NCBI GenBank assembly: GCA_958299035.1
Contig: CATQJL010000326.1
Span: 1,998,232 to 2,062,231 of the forward strand
Reading direction: 5' to 3'
DNA from: Cylicocyclus nassatus
Lineage: Eukaryota; Nematoda; Chromadorea; Rhabditida; Strongylidae
Length of the DNA stretch: 64,000 bases
Position 1 is the first letter of the stretch; every line of letters starts with the position of its first letter. A model generated the notes under the pieces. The model was not told the DNA's origin. It did not search any database and saw only the letters and a list, made by a program, of their open reading frames with translations. Of this stretch, positions 1 through 14,043 are shown piece after piece. The position numbers were made by a program, and so were the translations under genes.

Positions 1-3000
1 GTGAGTCGCGAAGATGATATGCGTGGTGAACATGTACTTCTCCATACACTGAGTGCCACACAAATTGCATCTCCACGGGTCGCCTTCCGTGTGCAAACCC
101 TTGTGAAGGAGATGCATGGTCTCGTCGAAAAAAGAGATCCCACAGTGAGCACAGTCCTAAAATTGGTGCATTGAGTTTGACATAACTGAATTAACAATAC
201 TTTATTCCAAATTAAACACCCAGATACTGTGAAAAAAGTTGTTTCTTTGAAAAGGCTACTTGATGGGTGCAGGCCTTTTACAGTAAGTTGTGGGGCTAGC
301 CAGTTGCCAAGTCAGTGCTTCTATCTTCCCATATTACTCTAATGCCAACTGAACGTCCCGAAAGGTAGAGGGCTTGGTTGGCCTAAGGGTGGGACTTTGA
401 TCCGACCTGGTCCTAGCGGCCCTCATACCACTATGTCACACCCCCCCTTCTCAAAAATACAGTCGATGTTTTGATTTGTGAAAACAGCTGTGATATCCAT
501 TATAAAATTACATTTCGTGAAACAGCTATACAGAGGCATTTTGTCACCAAAGTCGAGAGGAAATAAAATCGTTTTTCTGCTACAGCTTTTTCATCTTACA
601 AGTGTTCGACAATTCTTCTTGTGAATGTAAACAGAACAATCTTGAATTGATCTCATTTTATAAAAAAATACAGGTATAGAAAAAATAGATGCCTAGATGT
701 TGTAGCGTCTACGTCATTCATGACTAGAGTATAACGGTCAGTAAAACCTGTCAACGGTTATAATGATCAAACAGCTGCGTTGAGAAAAAAGTCAGCTGGA
801 AGATTTATCATTAAGTTATTAAATACGCAAGAATTTCTTCATCCTATGGGGATGCACCCTGGACTCAAATCCCAGTCATGTCCACATGCTCAGGTATTCC
901 CTTAAGTATAGCCTTTCGTACAAGAAACTACATTTTCTGATTCAAGGTTTGTAGATTTGCGAAGTTATTGAGGGCTTAACACTTGTAGCGTTTTGATTGT
1001 AGATAAAATTCGTTCTGAAGAAAAGGTAAAGCGTATGTTGTTCTCGAAAGTGGAATGCTACACATTTGAGTACGAAAGTATCAGCGCTTCTGCATCAGGA
1101 AAAATGCAAATTTATTGTAGTTCACTAAGCTATTAGCATACGTCATTTCAAGACTTTCACCCTGGAACACGATTCGATGCGGCTTATTTGTGATGCGATC
1201 CCGCTGTAACAATGATCAAGGTCGGCGAGATTCGCAGGTTGTGAACAAGCAGCCATTGCAGCATGATCTCATACTGATACGAATCCCGATGAGCCTAAGG
1301 GAACTTAGTCCAGATTTTTTCTGGGGGTAAAAACCGCCTTTGCTAGGATCTTTCTATTTAGCTTACGAACATACCATGGTCTCTTTCACTTTCTCTATGT
1401 CAGTTGTTTGACTACCACCGCTTGTGGCCGAAGGTGAGTGGGAATCACACTGTACGGCAGGATCAGCCGCCCAAAGTCGCATCGTTTGCTCAATCGAGAA
1501 CTTTGCCTGTAAAGGATACACTATCATTATCCACGATGTTTTGCTGTAATTTCCGGTAACAAACCGCCTGAGACGTCGTAGGCAGCTTAAGTGCCGGATT
1601 GAGACACATTATTAGCAGATCCTCGCTAGTCATTGGATACGAAGGTTGCTGTAAAAATTTACTTAATAGCGATGAAGTAGTGTTGTTTTGTATGCAGGTG
1701 CAAAGAGGAGAACATTTTCTTTTCAATAGCAGTACGGAATCATTCACTATTGTTTGCGGCGCTGAAGGAAATAAAGCTTCCGGACCGTGAATCCCTGTTA
1801 TTTCCCGATAGTCGCACAATTGTCCGTAATGATCATAATCCATGTAACAACGAATTACGAAACTAAGCCGAATAACAGCGATATGTTTTTGGACAAATCC
1901 CATACTGTGGTATGTAGAATCGCTACTGTGCAGGAAGAGTTTTTCATGTTGCTGAGCTAGCAGACCAAAATTCGTAACCTACCAAGAACTCAAATTTCAG
2001 TCATTGCGCTAAGAATTTAGAAGAAAATGTGTTGTGCTCATGCTACCAAAAAATTTATAGGATTTTTTCCTCATGGTCAAATAAAAATAGCAATACGTAG
2101 CCAAAATTTAATAAAATTCTGTAATTGAAAAGTGCATGAACCTGAGAAACGCTCAACGGAAGGAAGCTTGTATAATTAGAACTGCTTACGCCAAGATTTC
2201 CAACTTTAGACTCGAGAAGTTCAAACCGACACTAATGGCAAAGCGCTGAGGTGAAGCTGGTTTTCTTTTCGCTTTCAATCGCGAAATCGGTCGTTTGTGG
2301 GAGAGCTAATTGAACCCAAGGATACCCAAGCAAGAGTGGTCTGCCGAGTGTAGAGGACTCGAAGAAAAAGGAGCAAGTTTTGAGTGCATGTAGAGAGAGA
2401 GTGAGAGAGACCTTATAGACTTGTACCGTTGAATGACTGTTGAGCATTAGAAAAAACTAATTCTGGTTATATATGATATCTCGCTGCGCAGACTGCCTTT
2501 TAAAGCCCTTCAACCCTATGCTTGTTTTGTGCTTTCGTAAAACAACACTCAATCGATTTGCAATGACCCAAAATAGCAAGTAAGGACCTGGTCCCAATCC
2601 GGACTGGAAGATATTTCAGACGAATCCGTTTGATGTGGGCTAAATTCCTTTTTGCATGGACCACGAAGTTGTGAAGGTGATGCTGATGTCGACAATGGCC
2701 GTCTCTTCTTCAGTGATGCGTCATTGTCTTTCTTGGGTACAGCTCCGCTGCACTGTAAAAATATCTTCAAATTTTTCGCAAATGAAACGAAATGCGTTGG
2801 ACCATACCTCGCTATCATCATGTCTCGTCTGATAGTGAAGAAGAAGACGTCGCGAATTAGCAAAAAGTAAAGAGCACCGTTTGCAGGAAGCTGGAGACGA
2901 GGCGCAGACATTATGAGCTTCGTCCAAATGAGATCTATAAAAATGGAGAATTCGCTTGTTAAAGTGAAATCAATCACCATCCAATCACCTTAGCGTAGAG

Positions 3001-4771
3001 TGTTGGCTAAATTGGTGAGTGCAAAAGGCAACCGGGCAGTCAAAGTCTACTCCAGTCTTGATGTGCGTCATCGAATGCTCTTGCATCTGAATTTGTTCGA
3101 TCTGTTTCAGAGCGACCAAGTTTGTGAAATGAAATTTGCATCCCGAATCTTCAGCGGGAGAACCGCTTGTCTTAACGAGTGGATTTCATCGTCAAGGCCT
3201 TTCTTGCGCAACCGGCGCTCTAAAGAAACAGCGACCTTGCAGGTCTGGAAAACGTAGTAATGGATATCGTGCCATCTAACAGCGATCGTCCTTGGATGTA
3301 GAAGACGCAGAGAAACGAACGAGGCGCGTAAATCGTATGCGTGGAGCGAAAAGCGCGAAAACTCAACCGCTCTGCCACTTTCACCCCCTTTCTACACTCA
3401 GACACGTACCTGATCCTTACGAAAGAACCGCTTTTTGCAGTACCGACACTCGTACGGCTTTACACCACTATGTCTCATCCGATGGCGGTGCATGTTGGCC
3501 TGAAAGTCGTTTATCTCGCGATTCATCAAGTGGTCATGGATTCTGGGTTGACGGCACCTTCTGACTGAACTGCATTTGACAAATGTCGCACTGATACATC
3601 TGTCCTTGGTGGCGTTCGTGGGCATCCTGAAACGAGAACGCTGGTTGTGCGAGAGCAGTCATATTCGGTCACTTGAGAAAAGAGTGAGAGGCGCAGTGGA
3701 AGAATGAGGAAGGGGAAAGTCAAACAATTGCTCGGATGGCGACACGGTCAAAAGTGTGTGTGTGTGTATTGACCTAAACCGAGGATGGTAGTTGACCGCA
3801 GAGCACAAACTGATATAATACCAAACTTCTACTATGCAATGTACTTCCTCAAGAAGAGCAACTTTCAGATTATGCAGTAAATACTCACCAGATGGCTCTT
3901 CATATGCTGAGACATGTATGTTGTAAAATTGCAGTGCGGACAAACATGAGCAGTTTTGCTAGTTTTTGCGCCGGCTGCCGGTGGCTCTTGAATTACAGAC
4001 GTTTCTGGAAAAATGACAAACTGTCGAAAGATGCGCGCATTCAAACCCTTGGCCAAACCTTCGAAGGAGGGGTTATCGTCTGCAGCGGCTCGTGGAGAAT
4101 TCTTTTCCGTAACAGAATTTGGCGAGGGCGTTGGAGAGTCACTTTCCGTCCACTCTATCGTCTAGAGAAGAACATTAGTGGAAGTCATACACAGATTCAG
4201 ATATGAAAGGTTGCGATGCGAAAGGATACCAGGCATTCTAATCACTTCCTAATAAAAAGCTCCGTCGATGAGGTAATTTGCAGGGTTAGACAATCGCGGC
4301 AGGGATTGTTATGTATCCACTAATTGGCCTCTAGAGATCTGCGGCTCCGGAGCGCAGCGCCCATTTACGTAATCACAGAACTCACCTAGTTACAAATAAC
4401 ATAGGTGTGCGGAGTGGATAACACCTCAACAGTATGTGATTGATTGGGAAAAGATAGATACATGAGATTTCCAAAAACTCTGCTAATGTTTCACTTAGAT
4501 AAGAGCGCAGTGACTGTTGACCAGAGGCGATAAAGTGAGTGAAATAGAGTGGCTAGAGTCTATTACCTGTGTATGAGATAACTCTCCGCTAGAGGACCTA
4601 TTGTGCTCTTCTTCGTGGTGCTCTGAAGAAACAACGAATCATATGTTTCCAACAATTTTTTGAGAACATTTTTTATCAACTTCGTGTATCCCACGTACCA
4701 ATATGTGATGTGAATATATCGATGCTAGGGGTTGTAAATCCACACTCTGTACATGCATTCAGCTCGTCCAT
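1..4771 (-). CDS. Hunchback/Ikaros-like C2H2 zinc-finger transcription factor (EHN-3/ZTF-16 type), 3' end cut by window
   Basis: Nuclear DNA-binding protein, by family. Spliced model on the minus strand: 4699-4771, 4567-4622, 4059-4161, 3889-4004, 3558-3626, 3410-3499, 2989-3086, 2808-2934, 2588-2752, 1565-1648, 1375-1506, 1-156; every junction keeps phase, giving 423 codons without a stop. The ATG at 4771 follows a possible trans-splice acceptor (CTCGTTAG). Fingers: C7/C10/H23/H26, CPHCNFTTYMSQHMKSH (99-115), YQCDICQMQFSQKANMHRH (about 127-145), then three more to about residue 240. A Ser/Pro-rich linker follows, then a C-terminal pair starting CAHCGISFFDE and WRCNLCG at about 373-423. That terminal pair is typical of Hunchback/Ikaros dimerisation fingers. 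The 2588/1648 junction is phase-consistent, but an extra exon in that 0.9-kb intron cannot be excluded. The intron at 157-1374 shows nothing recognisable. Assignment to EHN-3/ZTF-16 rather than HBL-1 is inference from finger order. Confidence 0.82.
3752..3769. repeat. (GT)n microsatellite
   Basis: Short GT dinucleotide run inside an intron of the zinc-finger gene. Confidence 0.9.
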
Positions 4772-7700
4772 AATATGTCACCTAACGAGCAATCATTAAA
4801 TTCAGGAAGAGAGTACTAACTTGGCACGTTTAACACGGTACTATGTATGACGATTAGAGAATGTTAACGGAACTATTTTCCACAAATTGTACGATTATAG
4901 CGATCCTCGAATAACAACTGCAAATGACTATGAAAAACGGAAATTATTGAAATTAGCTCTGCTCAGCGGAGCATGGTTTTATAAAACAAACCAGACAGTG
5001 ACAAAAAAACCTTGAAGCGGATATGCAGGGAGACGTATTGAGAACGGATATGTTATTCGTAAGTATAAGTAGAGTCCGTGGTTTCTGTGCAATTATACAT
5101 CTAATTATATATAAATGGCGCTTGCCGGAGAGGTAAATCTAGGCTGTTGTTAAGGATGGAATCTCAAAGGATGAGCTAGAAACAGGTTGTTTCATGATGA
5201 AATAATCTGATAATGAACGCTACACGACGGAATCTGCTAATGGCAGTAACGAGAATAGGTTAACGTATGGCAGATGAGCTTGGGTAAACCAAAGTGGATG
5301 AAATAGGACCGGATGTGGTTGGTAGCTGATTGCTGGGTGCGAATGTTGACTGTCTTAGGTCCACGTTGGAGTGACCCTCTCCCATACCCGAGCCTGGCTG
5401 TTTGTCCTCCGTGAGTTTCCGCGTACGGCCAAACATCAGTACAGCACTGCTAACAGAAAAGCGGGTCCACATCCTCGTTTGGAAGATATACACCGTAACC
5501 ACAAGGCCCCCGGTGGCGCGCCAGGGGAGCGGAGTCCACGCGTTACAGTGGTGGAATGCTAGCCGTAACTTACATACCGCCAACTGCGTAATTTGACGAA
5601 GAAAACAGGCGCAAGAGATGCTTAACGTAGTTATTATGCGGCAATTAGAAATTTGTTGCCCGTTCTCGCACCTCAGTCCGCTCTAGTACGTCCATTAAGT
5701 TAAACTGTACGGGTTTGAGGTTGATCGCCCCGAGGTAGACTTTGCTTCGAAAGAGTTGTTTGCCGGTACGAGGCTAGTACAAGGCCAGGTGCATTGAAAA
5801 TCCGAGCACGGATTGGCGAGAAATCTGATTAAGCTGCCATGTACACACGATTATGACTTTTCCGAGCAACTAATTTCAAAACCAATCAAATCGAGGACTT
5901 TCGCTCTCCATCAAAAGGCGCTTGGAACAACGCATACAGAATTAGAAATGTCGCGTCATGAAGTGATACTATACCTCTCTTTGAAAAAATTAGGATATCG
6001 AAAATTTACGATGGAAATCATGAATGGAAAAATGGAGATGCAGTCATCAAGATGTCATGCATATCAGATCACACAGTCATAGCTCGCTGTTCGGATTAGA
6101 AAATTATTTGCACCTGCCTCAAATAACCTCTACGAACTAAGTCAAAGGAGTATTGCAGTTATCACCTGATACATGATACGCACTAATTGGCTTCAGGCAG
6201 TTAATTCATGCGAAAATTTATGCTTGATGAGTCCGGTGAATGGGACTACCGGAACGAGGAGGCTCCTCAGAGCTCTGTTCAGCCACGTTCGGGAATATTC
6301 TTCAATAAACAAAGTGTTCACGAATGAGAGGCTAGACTTAATATGTACGACTACGAAAAAAATTTGACAATGTTTGTATCCAGAATGGAAAGGGATGTAG
6401 GGAGGACTGGTACGTGGGATTGAGGATAATCTACAACCCGCGCGGGTGCCAGGATTTGTCGCTGCCAAACGGCCATTAAAGGTGAATCGGCCCAGCATTT
6501 TTACACAAAAACAGATTTCTGTGGTTTAACAAGAGCATCCGCACAAGCTGATAGGACCTGTATGGATTATGGATTGATTACCACTGTGGTACTTCCAACA
6601 GTCACGGACACAATAAGATGAGGCCCGTGTCGAAGGAACAGATACGGGTAATCTGGAGGGATCAGCGTAAGATGGAGGCTAACCATCTACGAAGCGAGGT
6701 AGAAAGTTATGGCAGAGCGAAATTGATTGAGCGGCAGAGAAAGCGGGCATCCTTGAACGCGGCGAAAGTTCTGACCTTGTGCGTCCTTCACCTCTCTAAG
6801 CCGTCCGGATGGATTGAAATGGGCTGAAACTTGTCATAAAACCAAAATGAAAAACTCTCAACTTTACTGCCATGGATGTCTTGACTAGGGGCGAACCCTT
6901 ACATGGTGGTAAATCGCCTGCGCTACGGTAAGAGGCTAAGCGTTTTGAAGTTGGGGAACTTGTCGGAAAGACAGTAAGAAGCGTTCAGATCGTAATTCAC
7001 CTAAAAGGTTCTCGGCTAGTATAGCATCAACAGGAAACTAGTGTGCATGGACAAAAATCGTGGCGCCTGAGAGCTTTACCGGAACGCCTTGGCAAAACAT
7101 TCTTACAGTATTCGCATGAGTCGGAGATGAAAGAGATAAAAGTCACAGCAAGGAATCGACAGACGAGCAGTAGGCTAGCTAACAAGAGCATCGGTTGAAT
7201 AACACAACATGGAAAACTTCGTAACATCGGCCAACATGCCAAGGAAAAAAACAAAGAAAAAAGGATGATGAAAGTTCAGTTAAATTCTAAAATCTTCGGC
7301 ACCGCTTCTAGAAATAAAAAATTCATGACAGATAGTAAATTGAGCTTTGCTAAAAGTCTACTAATTTCAAAAATCCCTGGCTTGATCAATGGAACTGTGT
7401 GACTCATAGATTTCTTTCGGTTGTGATCCAACTTGATCGTGCTCAAATGACAGGCATTTGAATGAGCTCAGATAGCAACTGCGATGCGGTGTTCTAGTCA
7501 GCCAAACAAGACTTTCTGTGCCGTACACTATCAGCGGCACAGATCTGTGGTTTTGTCAGAAGCCAGCGAAAACTCTTCACTTAGCAATAGAAGCCACTTG
7601 ACCGCAAGTGCATGCGACCATATTTGATCCCCAAAAACTCATTTAACACGTACTCTAGGCGTATCACATAATAATCCATACACACATGCTGTTCCTGTGA

Positions 7701-8919
7701 AATCAAGCGCAAAGGTGAAAACTCGCTCGACATTGATTAAATGGCGGATTGCCTGATGGATAAGCTCAAAAATACACGATATATGCCGGACAAAATCGGA
7801 CGTTGGGAGTGACAAAGCGAATTTCAAGCGATAACCGCATAATTATAAGCGGCTTGCACGAATTTCATATCTCCGAATCCAGATTCCAGTTCCGAATTAA
7901 CAGCGCAAAGCTATTGCGCGATCGGCAAAAGGCCGACCGTCGACACCACCCATGAACAGGTAGAGAAGCGCACGACGACGTATGCGGCTTCAAACTCGTC
8001 TTATTCCTTGAATGTTGAGGGCTCATCCTTGAGATTTTCGGGTGGATAGAGAAAATTGGGGTGGAAGCAGAGTCAATGCCAGTCTCATATATTGGGCAAA
8101 CACCTTCAATATCTCAAGTAAAGACAAAGAGATTTGACGGACATATTACCTTATGGTTATGAAGTCTTTCGAACTTGGACTTTGGACGATAGCATCATAA
8201 TCACCAGGAGTTATCAGAGAGACTTCTCAGTTATGCAAGAATTCTAAATCCTTTCTTCCCGCTTGTGCCTGATTGTTAAGTGCAAGTATATCGTGAACTT
8301 ACAAAGCAGGAAATTCTAGTTGACTCTTGCTTCCTAAAGCACAGAATACCCTAGTAGCAGTCCCAACTTTACTGTGTGAGAGATAGGTAGCAATAGGTAC
8401 GACAGCAACGTCTCATTTTTGTGGTGAGGATATGTATTCCACACTCAACTCTATTCTTCAGTTCCACTGCTGTTTGTCTATTCGAAGGCTTTTCTCCTGA
8501 TGAACTTCTTCTCAACACTCACCCACGGTAAGCTCAGTGTCACAATAGCACACCATTTCTCTTCTGATTATTATTCTACAGTTAATTCCCAACATCCACA
8601 TGCACCTCAAAATAAACGTGAACTTTCCTTTTCACAAAATGAGATGAAAAACGATGATGAGATCGTGTGCTCGTCGCGCACAAAGAATATGAAAACAATG
8701 TCGTCATTGCGCTAAGACGTTTGGCTACCTCGTGTCCGTAAAGTTGAAGAAAGTTTGGACCATCTGCGACCAGAAATGGCTTACGAGCCTCTTAAAAAGG
8801 ACATCTCACATTCTTCATAAATCCTTCTATTCTAGACGGGAAAGGCCTATAGTTCCAGACTTGCTGAAAGCACTGTGCTAGCCACAAGAAAGTGGTGTAC
8901 CGAGGAGGATGGGCGAAGT

Positions 8920-9095
8920 GGGCGCGCCTCCCCCTCCCAGAATGGGTCGCAAATTTTTTGAAGGTTTCTTATATGTGTTATAAAAATGTGCAGAAGACTT
9001 GTCTTTACTTGTAAATAATTAAAATAATTTTTAAAAATTTGAAAAAAATCAGCCTTGTAAAAAAATTTTTTTGGAGGCATGACGAATACCATGTT
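8920..9095 (+). repeat. Dispersed repeat copy A
   Basis: Starts after a C-rich tract, runs through GGGTCGCAAATTTTTTGAA, CTTACTTGTAAAT and AAAATCAGCCTTGTAAAAAA, and ends with a GGAGGCATGAC-like segment. The same order of motifs occurs at 52859-53015 (inverted) and in part at 58300-58500 and 59262-59330. Confidence 0.75.
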
Positions 9096-9516
9096 TATTT
9101 TGCACAGTACAATGTCTATTCGAAGGAGGCATACGATAATTTAAGTCATGTTTAACAGAAAAGGAACAACGTGCAGATTGTTAAGATACCCTAATAAGCG
9201 CATCCAAGTAACGGCATAAAGAGTATTCCTGGAGGCCAAAGCTATTTTGTGTGAAAATCGTCCGATAACCTCTCCCCTGAGCCTACAGATTTCTGACCTC
9301 ACACTCAGCTGCTTTGAGCCAATATGTTCACTACAGTAATGTTATCTACAACTGTAGATCATTTTGGTTATGGGCACAACATCCGCTAAGATGCTCAAGA
9401 CACACCGTGCTGGACAATTAGAGAATGGAAAAACAAACGCACAGGGACACAAATTGTATGTCCGTTCCGTTCTGAAGTCGAGGTCCGCCAAGAAATCTGT
9501 TCGTTACCTAGGCTGC

Positions 9517-9612
9517 GTTCATACTGATCCTTAGGTTCGGGAACAGTTTCAGCAGAATGCTCAGTTCGGCGCTGCGCTGGAACTGTTCTCGAACTTCGGG
9601 ATCAGTATGAAC
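9517..9612. repeat. Imperfect hairpin / short fold-back
   Basis: Arms 9517-9553 and 9576-9612 are imperfect reverse complements (GTTCATACTGATCC at the outer ends, GAACAGTT inside), with a loop of about 22 bp. Confidence 0.75.
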
Positions 9613-10310
9613 TGCTCCTTACAATCTATTTTGGAAAGCATTCCCATAAGTTGAGAATCCTCGGCAGCAGTTTGATTTCGAGATTATGTGCTTTACTTGA
9701 CTATCTCCTCAACACTACCTTCTTCCTTTGTTTTCAATTTTGCTTTATTTAGCAGAAAAGCGTCGAGATGTGCAGCTTCGACACTTTCAAACGAAAGAGG
9801 GCGCAGAATTGTGCTGTTCACATATTCCGAGCTAGGATGACCACTTCTATTTAATTAGTTCATCTGTTCTGAAAAAAGCGATGCTTTGCTTGATTGTTCC
9901 ATTCTTTTCAACTTTCCACATTCCACTGCCATCAACTACAGCAAGATCCTATGCTACTGATGTTACCTCTCAACTCTCAATTTGTGGGATTTGTTAGGCT
10001 GCGAGATCGAGCTTCGTTATCTAACGAACTTAAATCACTAGTTGATCCCAATTACCAGTAGTTGCTAAAATTGTGCTATGGTTGCAAACTTTTATCTGAG
10101 ACCTCCTTGATAGATAGAGCAATGATGTGGGTCTGGTCCAGGCAACAGAAGTGTGATATTTCATGATATTTCACCAAGCTTACCGCTTATCAGGCAGCGG
10201 TCCACAGTTTATCGGGATACCTTTTCGAAACGGAAATACACTTCAATCACATTTTTGATATTCGTTATACAGTTTCTTCCCACTGTTTCTTTTACAGAAT
10301 GCTTATGCGA

Positions 10311-10591
10311 CTACAGTCGCTTCATTTCATATGATCATGTGTGTCACTGCACACACAGCTCACCTTTGGCGCCCCATCCTGGATTCGTGGGAGAAGCAGC
10401 CTTCAGGTAAGTGTTTCCAAGGTGTTCTTAGCATTTTCTTTCCTTCTTAGTTACTAGTCATCTCAAAATGATGTAATCGATAACAATCGGTAAGTCTCTT
10501 GCGTTTTTGCGATTGCAAATCCAGGATGAAGATGCCAAAGTGGACTGTGTGTGCAATGGCACACATGATCATATGAAATGAAGCGACTGTA
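10311..10591. repeat. Inverted repeat element, 70-bp arms
   Basis: Left arm 10311-10383 and right arm 10521-10591 are near-identical reverse complements (TACAGTCGCTTCATTTCATA at both outer ends) around a 137-bp spacer. No ORF inside. Looks like a MITE or fold-back remnant. Confidence 0.8.
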
Positions 10592-11498
10592 CATGAACTT
10601 ACAAGGTTCAAAGCGGGCGCAACATTTAGTCAACAGAGTTAGTCATGAACGAGAACTCCTTAAGAAAAAAATTCAGATTTTCAAATAAAAATTACATCCA
10701 AAGGTTATCAAAATAGGCTGAGCCCCACCCAAGTCCCCGGAAAAAATGCTCTAGTACCTGAAGGAAATTGAGGTGCAAAAAAAAAACCGTGAAGGACTAT
10801 AAATAGAAAAACGGAAAAGAAGAGGATTTTCACAAGCGGCGGCCTGCTGATTCTTTTATGCGTCAAATGGCAAACTGCAGATGAACACCTAATCGCGCTG
10901 CCCGTGATGAGATAAACGCAAAAGCATTTTCTGACCTACAGACTAAAGATGCTCGTTGTCGCTGCTTCAGATACTACTCTAGGTACCCATTCTCAAACTA
11001 CCCCTTTGATCGAGTTTCCGATGCAAAAATTGAAGACTTTGCGATCATCTCCTTTGTTAACCTATTATTTGAACAGAATCAGCACATCTGAAAGTGAAGG
11101 AGAGTGGAGACCTACAGCATATGTATGGCTCATCTGTATGAGCTGCAACTTCATCTCTATGAGGAACATTCTGATTTGCTCACTGCATTTCGGTACTTGT
11201 AGAAATTCTATTTCTTGCAAAGAACTGGCATAATCTCACGAATCAGATTATTCGGTGAAATGTATGTACAATCAAATTACAATTCAACACCATAACAAAG
11301 CAGAAATGTTTGTCTCCACATTTTATCATTTCCTAACATACATGAGAAATCGAACAACAGTGAGAAAAAAAAACGGTAAAAATCTATCCTTCAAAACCGT
11401 ACTGCTTCTAGTCGGCGAACCTATTGAGCAATCAACTACTGACTGCCTTGACTGCTAGTCATGGCCGCGCTCAGATGGCCGCTCAACTCTACATTGCT
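10592..11498. other. Intergenic, nothing recognised
   Basis: A-rich sequence downstream of the ATP synthase gene. No splice-consistent coding or repeat structure was seen. Confidence 0.5.
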
Positions 11499-13920
11499 TT
11501 ACATCTGAACATTGAGTCCCTTCAGCGTTTGAATGGCGCTCTGGAGATACTGATCCTTGAACGCTTTTTCGGATGCTTGCTTTTCCACCTGAATAAATTC
11601 AATAAAAAACGTGTGGATAGCAAGAATGCTGAGAAGATGAGAGGAATGAAGAGAAGAAGGCCACAATTTGGAAACCTTGGGCAGTCCTCAAACAAATCAT
11701 GCTGGGAGTTCAAAACCATTGTCTTGGAGGAAAACGGAGATTCATAAAAAAGACTAAAGACTTTTCGCATTGTTGCCGATAGAAGCGGAATGAGCAAAAT
11801 GATTCCCAAAGTAAAACATGGTGAGAACAAAATCAATCTTGGAGAACAGAGTATGACAACAAAAAAGATATCGACGACTAGCATATATATGTTGTTGATG
11901 AAACTAATGATGGACGCAGAAGATTTAGGAAAGTGACATAAAACACGCCGCGAAATCCACAAAACAGCAAGAATACTATTTTAAGAAAACAAAGTATGAA
12001 ACAAAAAGTAAAGTAAAACATCGTACCCCTTCTGTGATGAATTTAAGCATCTGCTCCTTTTCGAAACGCTTTCTCGTCTCTTCGGTCTCCCTGAGGTAAT
12101 CAAGACGACGCTTCAGTTCCGTTGCAACAGTCTGGACATTCTTCCTGGAATAAGACGCAGTAGCAGCTTGATCTCCAGCAAAGATATGTTGAGACAACAA
12201 ATACCGTGCCCAGCAAAATCTGGACACATGAGTTTAACACAGTTGAACGTGAAGTTGTAGCTAAAGCACTCAGCGGCATCGGTAACTTATCCAAGGCTTA
12301 GAAAATCTCTAACCCGCACCAAAAAACAAAAAAAAAACAGACCCAATACCGTATCCAGCGGACTATCTGGCTCGTGCTTGCGCTTTCGGGCCAAACTAGA
12401 TGGTCTCAACGCGACATGCAAACACGACTCAAGAAGTTAAAAGCTTTCGATCTGATTCGAAGATTGTAGACTTTTTTCAGCCGTAAATGAGCCATTGACG
12501 TTGCCTCCGGGGCAATGCTAATTAGGACTAGAACATCATTTGATTAACCCTTGTGTCCAGATTTGCCTAGACACTCCTTTGAATGTACTTCGAAAAAATT
12601 TCGAGCAAGATTCTGACAATAGAAAGGCAACTGAGAAAGGCACCATCAGAGGATATAACATAAGTCAGAATGAAACGCAATGAAGCTGAAAAGATGGTTA
12701 TACCTGTACTGCGCTTCGAGCTGTAGTTGCATATTTTCCTTCATTATTAAGGGGAAGTTCTCTTTGACTAGCTTTAGAGATTCGGTTTCAGCAGCAGAGG
12801 TCTGAACAACAATTCTTCCCGCATTAGTTAGAAAACAAGGGCACTCACTTTTCTGAACTCGACAGCGTCCTTGAGATCTTCAGCGATCAAACCTTTAAAG
12901 TACTCCATACGCTTCTGATACTCTCCGTACAACCAGTTGTCAATTCGGACTACAATTCAGTCATTTCAATTCATATTCTTAAGCTGGTAAATATAGATAA
13001 TCAGCATGGACAAGTAATTATGTAGCAAGAAATCAGCGACTTCGATGCCTTAGAAAAGAAGTACACAAAAACAATCTGATTTGCAAAGCATAATACCATA
13101 TATAATAAAATCCTGCAAAAACTCACATCCAACAGTTCTTGATATAAGCAGATAGAACAAGATCCATCCCACGGTCATGTGCCCCTGCTCCTCGTAAACC
13201 CACAATTCTTTATTGACCAGAAAAGCGAACAGGCCACCAAAGAACAAGTATGGCCCTAAAATAATGATTGTATACTTCATGCTGCAAGCGCTTAAAGCAG
13301 ATGGGAAGGCCGATTTCCTCACCAGATACCCCAGTCACTTTCATAAATGGTTGGAACCAAGAGTCAGGCATCATCAGAAGACGAGTTTTCGGCGGATACA
13401 TTGGCCGAGCGGGATAGGGATAGTTCACCTGTTCGAAATAATTTGCGAACTTTGGCAGTGAAAACTAGGAGCAAACTGACCAAGTCTCTATCCGGATGTT
13501 CTTTGTAGTCCTTAGGCATTTCAGGGAGTGGCTTAGGGGCAAACCATTCTTTTCCACAATCAGAAAAAATGGATTTCGGAGCGTGGAGCTCTCCTTTCAA
13601 TGGGATTCCTATGATGTACTGATATTAACTCAGCGAAACTGCATGATGCGGAGACAACGACTAAGTTACTGCACATTTGACTCTGAGAAAGAATCATATT
13701 ACCTTGGAAGCGGAGCGATATTTTCTGGAAAAATGAAGGATTATCGAGCTCTTCTGGCCTCAGATCAACTTGCGATGCCGCTCCTGCCTCTGCAAACAAG
13801 AGAATGAACATTTATAAGCTCTGAACGAATGTAGTTACCAGCAACTTGATGTGCACTGCGCAGCGGTATAATCACGAATCGAGCGTTTTTACCCGCTGGC
13901 AGGATGCGGCTGAGCGACAT
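11499..13920 (-). CDS. asb-1/asb-2 homologue: Mitochondrial ATP synthase subunit b (F0 stator)
   Basis: Peripheral stalk subunit of mitochondrial F1F0 ATP synthase. It links the F1 head to the membrane sector in the inner membrane. Nine exons on the minus strand: 13839-13920, 13703-13789, 13481-13608, 13323-13428, 13127-13255, 12849-12949, 12704-12801, 12027-12144, 11499-11588; all phases agree, giving 312 aa, close to the nematode ASB proteins. The N-terminus (MSLSRILPAGKNARF) is basic and suits a mitochondrial presequence. The core has DRDLVNYPYPARP, WFQPFMKVTGVSGPYLFFGG at about 119-138, and then the membrane hairpin. The C-terminal half is a charged helix ending in LKGLNVQM. An acceptor at 12145 was chosen over one about 60 bp upstream because it gives the family sequence YRKNVQTVATELKRRLDYL. 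A TTATTAG just 5' of the ATG could be a trans-splice acceptor. Confidence 0.93.
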
Positions 13921-14043
13921 CCTTGCTACCTAATAAAGCTTCAAATAGAAAAGCAGATTAACTTGGGCAATTGAAACAAATAATCGCGAGTACTGACGAT
14001 ATACTAGATTCTTCTCAAGTTTATTCAAGAAGAAAACAAGCTC

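Larger units (their letters stand above)
4772..10310. other. Intergenic, no supported gene
   Basis: About 5.5 kb upstream of the zinc-finger gene. Only short open frames without coherent splice partners were seen. An open stretch at 5260-5583 (-) is Ser/Pro/Thr-rich and could be a distal upstream exon, but no phase-matching donor was found. A repeat copy (8920-9095) and a hairpin (9517-9612) are listed separately. Confidence 0.6.

Noticed and set aside
5260..5583. Ser/Pro/Thr-rich minus-strand open stretch as a first exon of the zinc-finger gene
   Set aside because: No phase-matching donor; the ATG at 4771 with a finger directly after it is a sufficient start.
12145..12237. Upstream acceptor for the ATP synthase exon
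   Set aside because: It would insert about 29 residues not seen in the family; the nearer acceptor gives the conserved sequence.
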